A DNA stretch of 64,000 bases from Eutypa lata (taxonomy: Eukaryota; Ascomycota; Sordariomycetes; Xylariales; Diatrypaceae). Every line of letters begins with the position of its first letter. Within the stretch, counting starts at the first letter, position 1. This document shows, piece by piece, positions 59,929 to 64,000 of the stretch. The position numbers and the translations under genes were made by a program. The notes under the pieces were generated by a model. That model was given only the letters and a program-made list of their open reading frames with translations, did not search any database and was not told where the DNA came from. The DNA is taken from assembly GCA_022661535.1 (NCBI GenBank), contig JAKULF010000010.1, forward strand, positions 2,108,001 to 2,172,000, written 5' to 3'.

Positions 59929-62900
59929 CGTGAAGTCTGCATGTCAAGTTTAACGATATTTTCGTATTGACATATCCAAGGAGTCCGTCTGAGTTGGTGT
60001 GAACATGGAAAAGACAGACAAAGAGAGAAACTACAAGAGGTGGAATAGGAACGCAGATAGCTTGGGTATTTATATTCCTTTAGGGTATAACACTTGGTCA
60101 CCGAATGCAACCATCGGATACGTCGCAGTTTGTATGGTCGGCTGAATTTCTCTGGCAGTAACGCAAGCCCGGACTATGAAATTCTTCCACAACAACAATT
60201 TGCCAGTTATTAATTTATTCCGTCCTTGGCAACCGATGTAAAAGGGAGAATTGGCGATCTTGCAGCGGCCGCCATCCAGGTAGTCTTGAAAGTGTGGTTA
60301 AGGGAAGCCTCTCCCAGTTTGTCCGGTCCTTCGCCCGATTCGCTACTTACCTTCCTAGGTACTTAGGTAAGTATGTATTTGTCTGTTCGTTGGTCTAACT
60401 GATGTGTTTGTCTGATCAATTGGTTGCCCCTGAATAGGCACTTAGATAAGTAAATTGCAACGTTCCTGCCAAGTTATCGTTGTGCCTGTTAACCCATCAG
60501 TCGCTCCTGCTAAGCTGTTGGTCGCTCCTACTATATTGTTGGTCACTCCTGCTATGTTATCCGTCGCTCCTGCTGTGTTAATACGGTATCTACTAGGTCG
60601 TCGTTTCCCTGTTGGTGTCCTCCATTGCTCTTTCCGAGTTGATAAATCATCGTTGTCTTCTGGGTTGTCACTTCTGCCAAGTACTTGTTGTTCCTGCTAG
60701 ATACTAGGGTGGTTATTATCCATTTCTAGGTTGTCGTTTCCGTGTTGATATTATCCACCGCTCCTGCATTAGGACCCATCGCCCCGAATCTTTCTATTGC
60801 ACATTTATGATAATTGTGGTCCCAATATGAAGTTAAGTAATGTATATAGGAAACAAAAAGTAAACCCTGCTTGGATATATAAATTTGTGCTGTCTCTAGA
60901 GGAGTTCACAAATACGAGATTTATAATGTTGCATAACTGTATGTAGTTATAAAACAAATGCCATAAGATGGGCTCTTAATCTCTGTCTTATTAATATCTC
61001 ACTGTCCTGAACAGGAAATTTTCTCAATGGTTATTGTTGATATTGTGGGTCTTTTAATGCCTCACATCCCCTATCACGATGCAGAGTGGCACGGTATTAA
61101 GCATCTTCATCAGGTCTTTAACACAACAGTTACAAAAATCAAATCATGGGGCAACTCTGTACCGCATAAAGAAAAAAGTACTGGTATCTTGATATGAACA
61201 GGGGAAACTGGGCTGGTGATATCTGGTTTTTATGTTAACTTTTAAATAACAGCTCGATGTATATCTTTTTTGGTCCTAACACGATATTAACGAAGACATA
61301 ACTACAATATTCCTTTAGGATGGCCCATATACAGCAGATCTTTGATTAGTTTAAAAATCCTTGGTTAATCTTCTCTGTTAATTGAGGCATGTGAACCCGT
61401 TAATATTCTTTGACATATGTTAGCTACGCATCCCATCATAGCAAGTCAAGATGGTCTTATGAGCCTGCTAACCTTATTGAGCAAGTTTATTCCTTTCTCA
61501 AACCCTGGCTACAATTCACCTGAAAACAAAGGGAGCAAAGAGTGCCCAGGAAGGATTGTAGTCCTACCACAGGGATAGGTTGTACGTACTACTATTAAGT
61601 TAGCAGACATAGAGCCGGAGTTATGTACCACAGTTCATCGGGATACCAATAATTATGCTCCTAAAATTACAACAACAAATTGTGTTCTCGTGTACGTAGT
61701 ACTCTCTAAATCCCGGGGCAAGTGACAAGATAAAGGCACCAAGTACTATGGATAGCGTGGAAACAGGCATGATACGGTATACATGCGTACGCATCAGAGA
61801 TTACCTAGCTTTCACTATTAATCATAGTAATTTTACTTCACACATTTCTTAAGATCTTTATCTACACTATGATAAGTAGTACTTAACATAAGACCTATCC
61901 TGTAGCCCTACTGTTTGTACCTCAACACCCATTTCCCAAATTCGCCGAATATAACATACCAATAACCCGTCCCATCCAATCTTATCACCACGATAAATGC
62001 GGAAGAAGCGGATCCTGCCTATTCATGCTGTTTGTTCGGGTTCAATTAAAATAGATGGATACTCCTCCCACACCAGTCATGATCTACCACAGAGGCAGAT
62101 CCTCCAGTTAGACACCTGATGTTGTCTTTCATCCTAACCTTTATCTATTGAGCAATTTGCAACCCTTGATGCTAACTTTCTAGTACTATGATCGCCCCTA
62201 GGATGGTAGTGTTCTAATATTTGTTTTTATTGGGGTTTATCAAGTTGTGATTAATATTGCCACAACACTTATTAACCTTTGATGTGGATATTTCATAAAT
62301 ATTCTATCTCCTAGACTACAAAGAAGCTAGTCGTAGAAATAACAGAACCATTATGATCATGTACCACGTATACATATCTTGTCTCACTACAGAATCGGGT
62401 TGACTCGGTAGTAGACTCGAGAGCAAGTCCGATGGCTAGCTACCACTATGGCGAGACTCTTAGTGACCTATGCGTATTATTAAATAGAGGTTCTATAGAA
62501 GAAAGTCTGTGTATTTAGTTACAATGGGGTGTCCATTTACTCTACATCTCTGCTCTCCATAAGCATTGGCACTCTCGTCGAGGGAAGTCCGCCATAACAT
62601 GGTATTGATAAGGATCATGTGGTAGATGCTACATAAATTTGGTTCTTCAAACTCTTAGTATACATCGGTACTGTAAGCCTTTTATCAGTATACGTATTAA
62701 TAGGTAGACGGTAGCTACTAAGTATCTACACTAGGTTACTGGTACATGCAATACACAGTAGACCATGCCTTGAGTTGACCATACCGTAATATACATAAAC
62801 TCGCACTGTTGCATTGGGTAGTAAAAGTAATTGCCATTGCTCCAGCTATTCACTATCGCCCTTACGTCATTTTCGTCTGAACTCTCCTGCTACATGGTTG

Positions 62901-63540
62901 GTCCCCCTAGGCACAGTTGGCAAAAAAGTTTCACTATTACTTACTAGCACCATTCTACAACCCTCACACCATTTTCCTCTTTCCGACCCTTACACCATCT
63001 TCCTCTTTCCCCCTCTTAGTTATCTGCCAGTCCACTGCAGTGCTTGGCCTAGATTACTACGTCTTCACCATTGGATGGTTCTCTAATTTCCACCTCATGC
63101 TACTCACCATAAGTAGTCGTCGGTTTCCTCTCATAGGAGATCAATCGTCGCATTTTCCTACAGCTACTTTCGGAACAGCATCACAGACACCAAGATTCTA
63201 CTGCACACAATTATATTTTTCGTAATTAGCTTGTGGCAAGACCAAGGAGGGGAAAATATTTGCAAGCTGCATCTGAAATATCAGACGAAAATTACGCTAA
63301 GCCACCTTTGTCGACAGCTGCCCTAATCTTTGCGACTTTGCCCACCAACCCACAACCTTTCTAATTTTATCGACGAGTCCCTTACACTGCCAACCACTTT
63401 TCTCTTCATAGTACCCTCGAGTCTTTTCTTTGACAGATCGCCAACTTTCCTCTTCACAGCATCGTTGACTCGTCTCCACAACACAAGATTCCATACGAAC
63501 CAGGAACTTTGCTCTTCAGCTTAAGCCAATCGACGCAGCC
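59929..63540. other. gene-poor region with minisatellite
   Basis: Apart from the 21-bp repeat near 60.5 kb no structure is evident. The last 200 bases are pyrimidine-rich and look like the promoter and leader of the gene at 63541. Confidence 0.5.
60487..60575. repeat. 21-bp degenerate minisatellite
   Basis: At least four consecutive units of 21 bp built on GTCGCTCCTGCTnngntgtt. More diverged units may extend to about 60780. The period is a multiple of three, and on the minus strand it reads as a heptapeptide N-x-(I/L)-(A/V)-G-A-T. Confidence 0.7.
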
Positions 63541-64000
63541 ATGGACGCGCGAAAGCGCGAGCGAGAGAGCTCCTCCGACGGAACGCCCGGAGCGAAGGTT
63601 TCCAGGGTTTCCCGCGCCGATGGAGCTACCGCCGCCCAACAGAACACTCTAAGCAGTGCCAACTCTAATGTCCAAGAGCCACAGGTCTTCGTTAAGCAAG
63701 AAGCCAATAATGCTTTAGTTGACGAGCGCCCGCCTCATTACAGACAGGGCTCGGTTAACATGGGGTTGTCCCCATTTAGGGACAACTATTCAGATGACGA
63801 AGACCTCTCCCCCCCTAGGGGCAATGGAGATGAAGATGATGACGAATATCAGCCCCTTTTTAAGGAAGAGAATGATGATGCCTTATCCATCGTCGAGGAA
63901 GCTGAGGGCTCCGAAATCCCCGAGGCGGCACAGGCACACCCGCCGTGGTCGACTGGGTCTGCCGATGAGCTATGGAACTACATGAAGGTGATGGTCCGCG
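63541..64000 (+). CDS. acidic protein of unknown function, runs off right edge
   Basis: ATG 63541 opens a frame that is still open at the window end (153 codons visible). It starts with a basic segment (MDARKRERESSSD), passes through a Gln/Asn/Ser-rich linker, and becomes strongly acidic (YSDDEDLSPP, GDEDDDEYQPLF, KEENDDALSIVEEAEG). The last residues, ADELWNYMKVMVR, look like the start of a folded helical domain. The composition suggests a nuclear or chromatin protein, but no family is recognised from this portion. The upstream leader is pyrimidine-rich, as in expressed fungal genes. Confidence 0.65.
   Translation, partial: MDARKRERESSSDGTPGAKVSRVSRADGATAAQQNTLSSANSNVQEPQVFVKQEANNALVDERPPHYRQGSVNMGLSPFRDNYSDDEDLSPPRGNGDEDDDEYQPLFKEENDDALSIVEEAEGSEIPEAAQAHPPWSTGSADELWNYMKVMVR

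Overview
The window looks like chromosomal DNA of a filamentous ascomycete (Pezizomycotina, probably a Sordariomycete). Genes carry short introns (about 50-125 nt) with GT..AG ends and CTAAC/CTAAT-like branch sites, the housekeeping proteins are typical of the group, and two AT-rich islands carry the C-to-T/G-to-A marks of repeat-induced point mutation (RIP). The species cannot be fixed from the sequence alone. Gene density is low, about 17 genes in 64 kb, with long intergenic stretches.

Layout. 0-4 kb is gene-free and holds an 865-bp TIR transposon with a RIP-saturated interior (2854-3718). 4.3-14.4 kb, minus strand, holds a P450, a small DUF4267-like membrane protein and an MFS sugar transporter. 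17.2-22.1 kb, minus strand, holds SGT1 (co-chaperone) and ERG7 (lanosterol synthase). A TRIM-like LTR element with RIP damage (22391-23524) sits about 300 bp upstream of ERG7. 24.0-28.2 kb, minus strand, holds a frameshifted hypothetical gene, a degenerate RING gene and a SET-domain ribosomal methyltransferase (RKM4 type). 28.2-32.5 kb is empty.

32.5-35.7 kb holds two tandem plus-strand paralogs of a family I do not recognise. Both have a conserved intron near the 3' end, and one has an acidic cysteine-bearing insertion. This is the best candidate here for an undescribed gene family. 37.4-40.9 kb, minus strand, holds YAR1 (Rps3 chaperone) and a seven-exon SPO11 (meiotic break enzyme). 43.4-45.8 kb holds UVE1 (UV-damage endonuclease), with an in-frame N-terminal extension that could target mitochondria. 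48.6-52.5 kb holds GLC8 (phosphatase inhibitor 2), LCL2 and mitochondrial ribosomal protein bL27m.

54.7-59.9 kb is a decayed accessory island with a P450 pseudogene, a glutathione S-transferase pseudogene and a small cysteine-rich secreted-protein pseudogene. Most of their stop codons could come from a single C-to-T or G-to-A change, as expected from RIP. 60-63.5 kb has only a 21-bp minisatellite. At 63541 an acidic, lysine-poor protein of unknown function begins and runs off the right edge.

Functionally the intact genes are mostly core genes: sterol synthesis, ribosome biogenesis and methylation, protein folding, DNA repair and meiosis. An intact SPO11 next to RIP-scarred repeats fits a lineage that has, or recently had, a sexual cycle; that is inference. 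Exon boundaries were placed by hand from splice signals, reading frame and family conservation, without transcript data.
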